A stretch of DNA of 64,000 bases from Cupriavidus taiwanensis (GTDB lineage Bacteria > Pseudomonadota > Gammaproteobacteria > Burkholderiales > Burkholderiaceae). Location: NCBI RefSeq assembly GCF_900250115.1, contig NZ_LT984804.1:1069301-1133300 (forward strand). The letters are read 5' to 3'. Positions 7,946 through 15,497 of this stretch are shown here, one piece after another (the first letter of the stretch is position 1; each line of letters opens with the position of its first letter). The translations under genes were made by a program, and so were the position numbers. The notes under the pieces are model-generated. The model saw nothing but the letters and a program-made list of their open reading frames with translations. It was not told the DNA's origin and ran no database searches.

Positions 7946-10221
7946 ACGACCCGATTCCCCAATGCGCGCCGCGCGCACGGCCCGGCACGGGCCCGGTCGG
8001 CATCGGCACGCCGGTCCCGCGCCTCGACGGGGTGGCCAAGGTCACCGGCACGGCGCGCTATGCCGCCGAGCATCCGGCCTTCGACCTCGCGCACGGCGTG
8101 GTGGTGAACAGCACCATTGCGCGCGGACGCATCGTGTCGATCGATTGCAGCGCGGCGCTGGCGGTGCCGGGCGTGCTCGAGGTGCTGACCCATGAGCGCC
8201 GCCCGCGCGTGCGTTCGCTCGACCTGTTCTACAAGGACATGGTCGCGCCCGCGGGGTCGCCGTTCAAGCCGCTGCACGATGCGCGCATCTGGTATAGCGG
8301 CCAGCCGGTCGCGCTGGTGGTGGCCGAAACCTTCGAGGCCGCGCGCCATGCCGCCACGCTGGTGCGCGCGCGCTACGAGGCATGGCCGCACCAGACCAGC
8401 CTGCTCGACCACCTGGACCGTGCCGGCAAGCCGAAGCCCTTCAAGGTGGGCTATTCCGGTCCGCCCAGGGCGCGCGGCGACGCCGACGCCGCCTTCGCGC
8501 GCGCGCCCTGCCAGGTCGACGCCGAGTTCTACAGCGGCGTCGAGCACCACAACCCGATGGAGATGCACGCCACCACGGTGATCCGCGGCGGCGACGGCCA
8601 CCTCACCATCTACGACAAGACCCAGGGCTCGCAGAACTCGCGCTGGATGGTGTCGCGGGTGTTCGGGCTGCCCAGGCGCAAGGTCACGGTGCGCAACCAA
8701 TACGTGGGCGGCGCGTTCGGCTCGGGGCTGCGGCCGCAGTACCAGCTGATCCTGGCGGTGATGGCCGCGCTGGCGCTGGAGCGCTCGGTGCGGGTGGTGC
8801 TGACGCGGCCGCAGATGTTCACGTTCTGCCACCGGCCCGAAACCTGGCAACGCGTGCGGCTGGGTGCCGACGCCGATGGCAGGCTGGTGAGCCTGATCCA
8901 TGAAGCCGTGGCCGAGACCTCGCGCATGGAACACTACGTCGAAGTGGTGGTCAACTGGTCGACGCAGCTCTATGCGTCCGAGACCAGCCGGCAGGACTAC
9001 CAGCTGGTCGACCTCGACCAGCCCACTCCGGCCGACATGCGCGCGCCGGGCGCCGCGCACGGCGTGCATGCGATCGAGGTGGCGATGGATGAATTGTCCT
9101 ATGCGGTGGGGATGGACCCGCTCGCGCTGCGGCTCAAGAACTACGCCGAGCGCGACGGCGCCAGCGGCCTGCCGTTCTCGAGCAAGGCGCTGCGGCAATG
9201 CTACGCGCAGGGCGCGCAACGGTTCGGCTGGACCGGGCGGCCGCCGCAGCCGCGTTCGATGCGCGATGGCCACGAGCTGGTCGGCTGGGGCATGGCCAGC
9301 GGCACCTGGGATGCGCTGCAGATGTTCAGCCGCGCCCGCGCGGTGTTCCGCGCCGACGGCCGGCTCGAGGTAGCCAGCGCTGCCAGCGATATCGGCACCG
9401 GCACGCTGACGGTGATGAGCCAGATCGCCGCCGCGGCGCTGGGGCTGCCGCTGGAGCAGGTGACGTTCGTGCTGGGCGATTCGGAGCTGCCGGTGGCGCC
9501 CGTCGAAGGCGGCTCGGCGCACGTGGCCACGGTCGGCAGCGCGGTCGACGGCGTGTGCGACAAGCTGCGCCGGATGCTGTGGCACATGGCGCGGCGCATG
9601 CAGGGTTCCGGCTTCGAGCGCGCCCGCTACGAGGACCTGGTGTTCGGGCACGGCCAGGTCAGCCTGCGCGCCAGCCCCGGTGTGTCGTTGCCGCTGGCCG
9701 GCATCCTGGCAGCGGCCCGGCGCGAGCAGATCGAGGCATCGTTACTGCAATTGCCCAACCTGTTCAGGCAGAAGCAATACACGCGCGCCGCGCACTCCGC
9801 CGTGTTCTGCGAGGTGCGCGTCGACGAGGCACTGGGCACCGTGCGCGTGACGCGCGTGGTCAGCGCGGTGGCGGCGGGCCGCATCATCAACCCCAGGACC
9901 GCGCGCAGCCAGATCCTTGGCGGCATGGTGTGGGGCATCGGCCAGGCGCTGCACGAGGAAACGCACAGCGACCATGCGCTCGGCCGCTTCATGAACCGCA
10001 ATCTTGCCGAGTACCACATCGCCTCGCATGCCGATATCCAGGACCTGGACGTGATCTTCGTCGACGAGGATGACCGCGTGGTCAGCAGCCTGGGCGCCAA
10101 GGGCGTGGGCGAGATCGGGCTGGTGGGCGTTGCCGCCGCGATCGGCAATGCGATCTATCACGCCACCGGCAGGCGGCTGCGCAGCACGCCGATGACGCCG
10201 GACAAGGTCATGGCCCGCTAA
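7942..10221 (+). CDS. molybdopterin-binding catalytic subunit, xanthine dehydrogenase family, copy 1
   Basis: 759 residues. The catalytic subunit, predicted to hydroxylate an aldehyde or N-heterocycle using water at a molybdenum-cytosine-dinucleotide centre. Visible signatures are RLDGVAKVTGTARYAAE near the N terminus, YVGGAFGSGLRPQ in the cofactor region and KGVGEIGLVG near the C terminus with the catalytic base E724. The start ATG 7942 overlaps the FAD subunit stop (ATGA). The motif GGAFGSGL differs from GGGFGCKG in the copy at 31949-34156, so the two enzymes likely differ in substrate. No XdhC/PaoD-type maturation factor lies in the window. Confidence 0.9.
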   Translation: MNDPIPQCAPRARPGTGPVGIGTPVPRLDGVAKVTGTARYAAEHPAFDLAHGVVVNSTIARGRIVSIDCSAALAVPGVLEVLTHERRPRVRSLDLFYKDMVAPAGSPFKPLHDARIWYSGQPVALVVAETFEAARHAATLVRARYEAWPHQTSLLDHLDRAGKPKPFKVGYSGPPRARGDADAAFARAPCQVDAEFYSGVEHHNPMEMHATTVIRGGDGHLTIYDKTQGSQNSRWMVSRVFGLPRRKVTVRNQYVGGAFGSGLRPQYQLILAVMAALALERSVRVVLTRPQMFTFCHRPETWQRVRLGADADGRLVSLIHEAVAETSRMEHYVEVVVNWSTQLYASETSRQDYQLVDLDQPTPADMRAPGAAHGVHAIEVAMDELSYAVGMDPLALRLKNYAERDGASGLPFSSKALRQCYAQGAQRFGWTGRPPQPRSMRDGHELVGWGMASGTWDALQMFSRARAVFRADGRLEVASAASDIGTGTLTVMSQIAAAALGLPLEQVTFVLGDSELPVAPVEGGSAHVATVGSAVDGVCDKLRRMLWHMARRMQGSGFERARYEDLVFGHGQVSLRASPGVSLPLAGILAAARREQIEASLLQLPNLFRQKQYTRAAHSAVFCEVRVDEALGTVRVTRVVSAVAAGRIINPRTARSQILGGMVWGIGQALHEETHSDHALGRFMNRNLAEYHIASHADIQDLDVIFVDEDDRVVSSLGAKGVGEIGLVGVAAAIGNAIYHATGRRLRSTPMTPDKVMAR

Positions 10222-10235
10222 GGGGGCGGCCGGCG

Positions 10236-11144
10236 TCAGCGCCGCTGCGCCAGCCAGATCCCGGCCGCGATCGCGGCCAGCCCGACGCCGTGGTACCAGC
10301 GCGGCCAGTCGCCCAGCAGCACCGTCGACAGCAGCGCGGCAAACACCGGCGTCAGCGTGATGAAGAACACCGGCAGCTGCGCGCCCGCGCGCGCGATGGC
10401 GCGGTCCCAGGCAAAGTAGGCCAGCAGCGACGGGATGGTCGCGACATAGAGCAGGATGCCCGCGACCTTGCCGCTCCATTGCAGCGGTTGCGCCAGCGTC
10501 AATAGTTCCCACGCCGTCACCGGCGCGCTGGCCAGCACGCCGGTGACGATCTGCGCGAACAGCAGCACGTGCAGGGGCAGCGCGGGACGCTGCTTGCGCA
10601 GCAGCCAGGTGTAGGCGCTCCAGGCGATGGTGGCCGCCAGCATGAAAAGGTCGCCGGGAACCAGGTCCAGCTGCGCCAGCCGCGCCAGTTCGCCGCGCAC
10701 CAGCACGAAGGTCACGCCGACCATGCACAGCAGCGCGCCGGCGACATGCCAGGGCCGCACCCGTTCGCCGAAGCACAGCGCGCCGATCACGATCAGAAAC
10801 AGCGGCGTGGACGCGCCGATCAGCGTCACGTTGATCGGCGTCGAGCTGGTCAGCGCCAGGTACTGCAGCGCGTTATAGCTGGCGATCGACAGGATGCCCA
10901 TGGCGGTGATCACGCCCGCGTGCCGGCGCAGCAGCGCGCGATGCTCGATCACGCCGCGCCAGGCAAACGGTGCCAGCAGCATGCCGGCCAGCACCCAGCG
11001 CACCCAGTTGAGCGTGACCGGCGGCACCGTGCCGGCGGCAAGCCGCCCCACGATGGCGTTGCCGGCCCAGCTCAGCGGGGGGAAGGTCAGCAGGAACAGG
11101 GTGGTCCAGTCGGGGCGTCGGATGCTGGGGCTGCTGGCGGACAT
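10236..11144 (-). CDS. EamA/DMT-superfamily transporter
   Basis: 302 residues with about ten hydrophobic segments in two EamA halves (about 15-145 and 160-295), as in RhtA/YdcZ-like exporters of amino acids or metabolites. The first half ends with LCFGERVRPWHVAGALLCMV, the second with LLGDWPRWYHGVGLAAIAAG, the repeated signature preceding the last helix of each half. ATG at 11144 gives the family length; the frame is open upstream but that part is arginine-rich and not membrane-like. It converges on the molybdenum hydroxylase operon with 14 bases between. Substrate unknown. Confidence 0.82.
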   Translation of the reverse strand: MSASSPSIRRPDWTTLFLLTFPPLSWAGNAIVGRLAAGTVPPVTLNWVRWVLAGMLLAPFAWRGVIEHRALLRRHAGVITAMGILSIASYNALQYLALTSSTPINVTLIGASTPLFLIVIGALCFGERVRPWHVAGALLCMVGVTFVLVRGELARLAQLDLVPGDLFMLAATIAWSAYTWLLRKQRPALPLHVLLFAQIVTGVLASAPVTAWELLTLAQPLQWSGKVAGILLYVATIPSLLAYFAWDRAIARAGAQLPVFFITLTPVFAALLSTVLLGDWPRWYHGVGLAAIAAGIWLAQRR

Positions 11145-11223
11145 GGCGCGAGGTCGATGGGTGGAAGGCGCATTATCCGCGATGGCGATGGCGGTGGCTT
11201 CGGCGCCGCTCTGGCGCTGGCAC

Positions 11224-12543
11224 TCACCGGCCCGGGCGCCCGGCTCGCGCCAGCGGCAGCGTCGCAAGGCGCCCGCTGACGACCTCGCGGATCGCAGGCG
11301 CTGCGTCGAGCTCGTCCAGCAGCCGCGGCCAGCGCGCATGCGCCAGCGCCACCGCTTCCTTGACCGCGGCGGTGGCGATGCGGCGCGGCACGCCGGCTTT
11401 CTCGGCGATGGCCTCGTACGTGAGCAGGGTTTCCTCGCGCTGCAGCCGGTCGATGGCGACGTTCTGGCCGTACGTGGCAAAGCCGGGCAGCGCGGCCACG
11501 CAGACGATGTCGTACGCCGGCGACAGCACCGGCAGCACGCCGTTGGGGTAGATCACCGAAAAGTTCTTCAGGTGCGCGTCGCTGTTGCCGATCAGCGTAT
11601 TGACCGCCTGGCGCAGGAAGAACTGCCGCACATGCTCGACCCCGCTCGGGCTCAGGCGGTACAGCGTGGCAACCAGCTGCACGTAGCCGTCGATGCTGGC
11701 GTACTTCCTGGCCGGCATCCGGCCCAGCATCTGGCAGCCGTCCTCGGCATGCACGCGCCCGGCCGGGGTGCGGTCGAAACGGTCGACCGCAAGGTAGTGC
11801 AGGTGCTCGCCCAGGGCCTCGGCCAGCCCTTCGACGGCGATGGTCGATACCGGCAGCACCCGCGTGGGCGCGACATGCACGCCGGCGGCGGCCGCCAGCT
11901 GCATCGAGACCGATTCGTTGAACACCTGCGCGTCGTCGTTCCTGGCCGGCAGCTTGGCGATGATGTCCGACAGCTTGCCGTGGCCGGGCAAGGTGTAGCG
12001 CTTGCCGTCCTGCACCGTCGACAGCGCCAGCTTGTTCTGCACGCCGGACACCGACGCGGCCCCTTGCGTGGCGCCCTCGACCACGGCGATCTCGAGATTG
12101 TCGGCGCCGCCGGTCACGCCATAGGCGCGCGCGTAGGCGGGCAGGGCGCCGATGTCGGCCGGCCGCACCACCACCGCTCCCGGCAGGTCATTGCCGGCCG
12201 AGGCCAGGATGCCGAAGTCGTCCTTGTCTTCCGGGTGGCTGCGCGTGGCCTCCAGGCGCTTGCGCAGTTCGCCTTCGGGCAGCAGCCCGGCAAAGTAGGG
12301 CGGCAGTTCATGGCCGGTGCTGTAGACCGCAGGATGGAAAGGGTTGTCCAGCACTTCGGCGGTGGCCCGGCGGCCGGCTTCGGTGGGCACGGTGATCGAC
12401 AGGCTCAGCGTAGGGCGGTCGGTGTCGCCGCGGAATTCGTCGGCGGGCACGAAGCGGACATTGCCGCCGGCCTCGCACAGGTAGCCGCACAGCCGGTCAT
12501 AGAGCCGGACCTCCAGGAAACGAGGGTGCAGGGCGTAGTTCAT
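11224..12543 (-). CDS. hipA: HipA-type serine/threonine kinase toxin
   Basis: 439 residues. HipA toxins phosphorylate an aminoacyl-tRNA synthetase (GltX in E. coli) and stop growth. Family features: an N-terminal HipA_N-like region with LPEGELRKRLE (88-98), the glycine-rich/P-loop segment SVSGVQNKL (164-172), the VDRFDR strand (253-258), the catalytic loop GNSDAHLKN (D322, N327), and the metal-binding YDI (D345). All catalytic residues I can place are present, so the toxin looks intact. The ATG (12543) overlaps the hipB stop by 4 bases, the standard antitoxin-first order. Confidence 0.88.
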   Translation of the reverse strand: MNYALHPRFLEVRLYDRLCGYLCEAGGNVRFVPADEFRGDTDRPTLSLSITVPTEAGRRATAEVLDNPFHPAVYSTGHELPPYFAGLLPEGELRKRLEATRSHPEDKDDFGILASAGNDLPGAVVVRPADIGALPAYARAYGVTGGADNLEIAVVEGATQGAASVSGVQNKLALSTVQDGKRYTLPGHGKLSDIIAKLPARNDDAQVFNESVSMQLAAAAGVHVAPTRVLPVSTIAVEGLAEALGEHLHYLAVDRFDRTPAGRVHAEDGCQMLGRMPARKYASIDGYVQLVATLYRLSPSGVEHVRQFFLRQAVNTLIGNSDAHLKNFSVIYPNGVLPVLSPAYDIVCVAALPGFATYGQNVAIDRLQREETLLTYEAIAEKAGVPRRIATAAVKEAVALAHARWPRLLDELDAAPAIREVVSGRLATLPLARAGRPGR

Positions 12544-12827
12544 TCCTGGCCCAGGAAGATATCGAGTGCGGCGCGGGCGCTGCGGTCGGGACCGCTGCCC
12601 TTGCCTTCCAGCACCTGGCGGACTTCGGCAAGCCGCTCGTTGGGTACCAGGACCCACTGCGCGTCCAGCGCGGCTGCCAGCGCTTCCAGGGTGGAAGCGC
12701 GGCTGTCCTTCTTGCCGAGCAGGATGGCCGACAGGTTTTGCGCCGCCATGCCGAGGATCCGGCCGAGGTCGCCGAGGCTCTTGCCGCGCGCCTCGCGCAA
12801 TTCGCGGCATTGGGAGATTAATGACAT
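12540..12827 (-). CDS. hipB: HipB-like XRE-family antitoxin and autorepressor
   Basis: 95 residues. An N-terminal XRE helix-turn-helix (about 1-60: SLGDLGRILGMAAQNLSAIL) followed by a short tail expected to contact HipA. HipB proteins dimerise, bind palindromes before their own operon and neutralise HipA. Two near-identical inverted repeats lie directly upstream (12849-12864 and 12921-12938). The stop overlaps hipA by 4 bases. The local DNA upstream is much more AT-rich than the surroundings. Confidence 0.87.
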   Translation of the reverse strand: MSLISQCRELREARGKSLGDLGRILGMAAQNLSAILLGKKDSRASTLEALAAALDAQWVLVPNERLAEVRQVLEGKGSGPDRSARAALDIFLGQE

Positions 12828-12848
12828 AGAATTAATTTTCTGAAAAAT

Positions 12849-12864
12849 TCATTCTATAGAATGA
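12849..12864. promoter_or_regulatory. putative HipB operator 1
   Basis: Perfect 16-base palindrome TCATTCTATAGAATGA, 22 bases upstream of the hipB start. Its arms TCATTC/GAATGA recur in operator 2. Spacing and placement fit an autorepressor site overlapping the hipBA promoter. Confidence 0.65.
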
Positions 12865-12920
12865 TACGTGCTTTGGCCGGGTTCATTGCTCTCATGCAAT
12901 AGAAGCTTTTACCTGAGAAA

Positions 12921-12938
12921 ATCATTCTATGGAATGAT
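12921..12938. promoter_or_regulatory. putative HipB operator 2
   Basis: ATCATTCTATGGAATGAT: arms ATCATTC/GAATGAT around TATG, the same arms as operator 1. The centres are 73 bases apart, close to seven helical turns, so two dimers would lie on the same face and could loop or bend the DNA, as known for HipB with its multiple operators. Confidence 0.6.
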
Positions 12939-13051
12939 AGTCCATGGTAACTCCCGTGGACAAGGTGCGAGTGCGCCGGCGCGTCATCGAGACACCTGCG
13001 CCGTGGCTCTGCAGTCACCCCCTGCCGTTAGCACTTGCCTTGTCATCGATA

Positions 13052-13067
13052 CTGTATAAATATACAG
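13052..13067. promoter_or_regulatory. LexA box (SOS operator) of the imuA-imuB-dnaE2 operon
   Basis: CTGTATAAATATACAG fits the CTGT-N8-ACAG LexA consensus exactly and is a near-perfect palindrome. It ends 53 bases before the imuA start, and its AT-rich core could overlap the -10 region. This places the mutagenesis cassette under SOS control. Confidence 0.9.
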
Positions 13068-13120
13068 TTATCGTAAATATCCTAAATCCTCGCCGTTATC
13101 GCGAGCGACGCCAACCTCAC

Positions 13121-14002
13121 ATGACTGCGCCATTGCACGCAGCCCCGCCAAGGGCGGCGGAGGGTCTGCTTTCCCCTGCGCCGGCGGTACCCGAGCCTGC
13201 CTGGCCTGCCGCGGCCGAGCGCCAGCAGGCGCTGTCGGCGCTCGAGCAGCGTTATCCCGGGCTATGGCGGGCCGGCCAGCTGGGCCGCGCCGGCGGGGCC
13301 GCAGTGTGCCCCACCGGGTATGACGCGCTGTCGGCGGAACTGCCCGGCGGCGGCTGGCCGGCCGGCGGCCTGACCGAACTGCTGACCACGCAGGGCGGCG
13401 CGGGGGAAATGCGCCTGCTGCTGCCGGCCCTGCGCACGCTGGCCGGGGCGGGGCGGCGCATCGCGCTGGTGGCGCCGCCTTACCTGCCCAATGCGATGGG
13501 GCTGGCCGCGGCCGGGCTGCCGGCGCGGCAGTGCTACTGGGTGCGTGCTCCCGCCGAAGCGGCCCGGGCCGCGCAGCAGGCCGACATGCTGTGGGCGGCC
13601 GAACAGGTGCTGCGCAGCCAGGCCTTTGGCGGCGTGCTGGTGTGGCTGCCCGCGGCGCGTCCCGAGGCGCTGCGGCGGCTGCAGGTGCTGGCGCAGGCCG
13701 GCGACGCGGTGGCCTGGGCGCTGCGCCCGGCCGCGGCGCTGCGCGAGTCGTCGCCCGCGGTGCTGCGGCTGCTGCTGGCGCCGCTGCCCGGCAACATGCT
13801 GTCGATCACCTTCCACAAGCGCCGCGGGCCGGTGCGGGACACGCCGCTGCTGCTGCGCCTGGACGGCATGGCGGCGGCCACGCGCGCGGCCGCCTGGCCC
13901 GAACCGCTGGCCCAGCCTTCTCAGCTTTCTTCCGATGCCGTACTGGATCGCGGTGCACCTGCCGCGCCTGCCCCTGGACGCCCTGCAGCCCAACTGGCCT
14001 GA
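13121..14002 (+). CDS. imuA: ImuA, RecA/SulA-like translesion synthesis protein
   Basis: 293 residues. ImuA is the RecA-related accessory protein of the ImuA-ImuB-DnaE2 mutasome; in other bacteria it binds RecA and ImuB. The core PTGYDALSAELPGGGWPAGGLTEL (positions about 65-88) is the RecA-like entry, but a complete Walker A lysine motif is not evident, as usual for ImuA. ATG 13121 is the first start downstream of the LexA box at 13052-13067; the frame is open further upstream but that would cross the operator. The 3' end overlaps imuB by 68 bases. Regulation by LexA is strongly indicated. Confidence 0.88.
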   Translation: MTAPLHAAPPRAAEGLLSPAPAVPEPAWPAAAERQQALSALEQRYPGLWRAGQLGRAGGAAVCPTGYDALSAELPGGGWPAGGLTELLTTQGGAGEMRLLLPALRTLAGAGRRIALVAPPYLPNAMGLAAAGLPARQCYWVRAPAEAARAAQQADMLWAAEQVLRSQAFGGVLVWLPAARPEALRRLQVLAQAGDAVAWALRPAAALRESSPAVLRLLLAPLPGNMLSITFHKRRGPVRDTPLLLRLDGMAAATRAAAWPEPLAQPSQLSSDAVLDRGAPAAPAPGRPAAQLA

Positions 14003-15497
14003 GCTGGCGCCCGCCGCAAGCTTGTCCACCGCCACCCTGCACCATGCGCTGCCGGTGGCGGTGATGGCGCGCGAGCAGGTGGTGCTGGCCAACGGCCCGG
14101 CGATGCAGCTGGGCGTGCGCTATGGCATGCGCCGCGGCGGCGTGCAGGCGCTGTCGGCGGATATCGTGCAACTGGAGCGCGACCCGGCGGCGGAAGCTGC
14201 GCTGATGGAGGCCGTGGCCCTGGCCCTGCTGCATTTCACGCCGGCCGTGACCGTCGACGAGGAACCGGAGTCGGCCACCGTGATGCTGGATGTCACCGCC
14301 AGCCTGCGCCTGTTTGGCGGCCACCGCGCGCTGTGCCGCGCGGTGCGTGCCTGCGTGCGCCAGCTGGGCACCATTGCCCAGGTGGGTTGCGGGCCTACCG
14401 CGCATGGCGCCGCATGGCTGGCGCGCCAGCCGCTGCGGCGCACGCGGCGCGGCGTGGGGCGGCCCGGCCGCCGCGCGGTTGGCATGGCGCGCCTGCACCG
14501 GCTGCTGGACCGCCTGCCGGTGGAGGCGCTGCACACGCTGGCCGATCCGGCCTGGCTGGACGGCATCGGCTGCCGCACGCTGGGCGAGGTGCGGCGCCTG
14601 CCGCGCGCGGGCCTGACGCGCCGGCTGGGCCCGGCGCTGCTGGCGCGGCTGGACCAGGCCTATGGCGAGGCGCCGGCGCGCTTTGTCTGGTTTGTGGCGC
14701 CGCCCGCGTTTGCGCAGCGCATGGACCTGCCGGGCCGGATCGAATCCGCCGAAGCCGTGCTGGCCGGCGCGCAGCGGCTGCTGCTGGCGCTGGCGGGCTG
14801 GCTGGCGGTGCAGCAGGCCGGCGTGACGCGCTGCGTGCTGGTGCTGGAGCATGAGCGCTACCGGCGCGGCGCGGCGACCGACGGCACGCCGGTGCCACTG
14901 GGCCTGGCCCAGCCCAGCCGCGATCCCGCGCACCTGTCGCGGCTGCTGCGCGAAAAACTCGACCAGCTCAGCTTCCATGCCCCGGTGACCGGCCTGGCGC
15001 TGCGGGTCGAGGCCATGGCCGCATGCGTGCCGCACAGCGAGGCGCTGTTCCCCGAGCCCGGCGGCACGCCGGAAGACCTGGGCCGCCTGCTCGACACGCT
15101 GATGGCGCGGCTGGGCCGCGACAACGTGCTGCAGCCGCGGCCGCTGGCCGACCACCGGCCCGAGCGCGCCAACCGCTGGGGCCCGGTCGACGAGCCCGGC
15201 GGCAAGCCCGCCAGCCTGCCGCAGCCGCCGCCCGAGCGCCCGCTGTGGCTGCTGCCGCAACCGCTGCCGCTGCCGGTGCAGCGCCACCGGCCCTGCCACG
15301 GCGGCCCGCTGGCGCTGCTGAGCCGGCCCGAGCGCATCGAGGCCGGCTGGTGGGACGGGGCGCTGGCCACGCGCGACTACTTTATCGCCGAGCGCGCCGA
15401 CGGCCTGCGCTGCTGGATCTTCCGCGAGCGTCCGGGCCATGCCGCGCCGGACGAGGGCGGGGAGTACCGCTGGTTCCTGCATGGGTTGTTCGCATGA
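13935..15497 (+). CDS. imuB: ImuB, catalytically inactive Y-family polymerase homologue
   Basis: 520 residues. ImuB bridges DnaE2, the beta clamp and ImuA in error-prone lesion bypass. It has a Y-family fold (palm/fingers about 1-230, HhH-like 195-230, little finger about 240-360) and the ImuB-typical C terminus ending EYRWFLHGLFA. The N-terminal strand WIAVHLPRLPLDAL lacks the DxDxF metal motif, and ESATVMLDVTASLRLFGG lacks the DE pair of active Y-family enzymes, consistent with a non-polymerase adaptor. The start ATG 13935 lies inside imuA; the stop overlaps dnaE2 (ATGA), so translation is coupled through the operon. Confidence 0.9.
   Translation: MPYWIAVHLPRLPLDALQPNWPELAPAASLSTATLHHALPVAVMAREQVVLANGPAMQLGVRYGMRRGGVQALSADIVQLERDPAAEAALMEAVALALLHFTPAVTVDEEPESATVMLDVTASLRLFGGHRALCRAVRACVRQLGTIAQVGCGPTAHGAAWLARQPLRRTRRGVGRPGRRAVGMARLHRLLDRLPVEALHTLADPAWLDGIGCRTLGEVRRLPRAGLTRRLGPALLARLDQAYGEAPARFVWFVAPPAFAQRMDLPGRIESAEAVLAGAQRLLLALAGWLAVQQAGVTRCVLVLEHERYRRGAATDGTPVPLGLAQPSRDPAHLSRLLREKLDQLSFHAPVTGLALRVEAMAACVPHSEALFPEPGGTPEDLGRLLDTLMARLGRDNVLQPRPLADHRPERANRWGPVDEPGGKPASLPQPPPERPLWLLPQPLPLPVQRHRPCHGGPLALLSRPERIEAGWWDGALATRDYFIAERADGLRCWIFRERPGHAAPDEGGEYRWFLHGLFA

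Noticed and set aside
12944..13120. Upstream extension of imuA to 12944
   Set aside because: It would run across the LexA box; the ATG at 13121 is the first sensible start.
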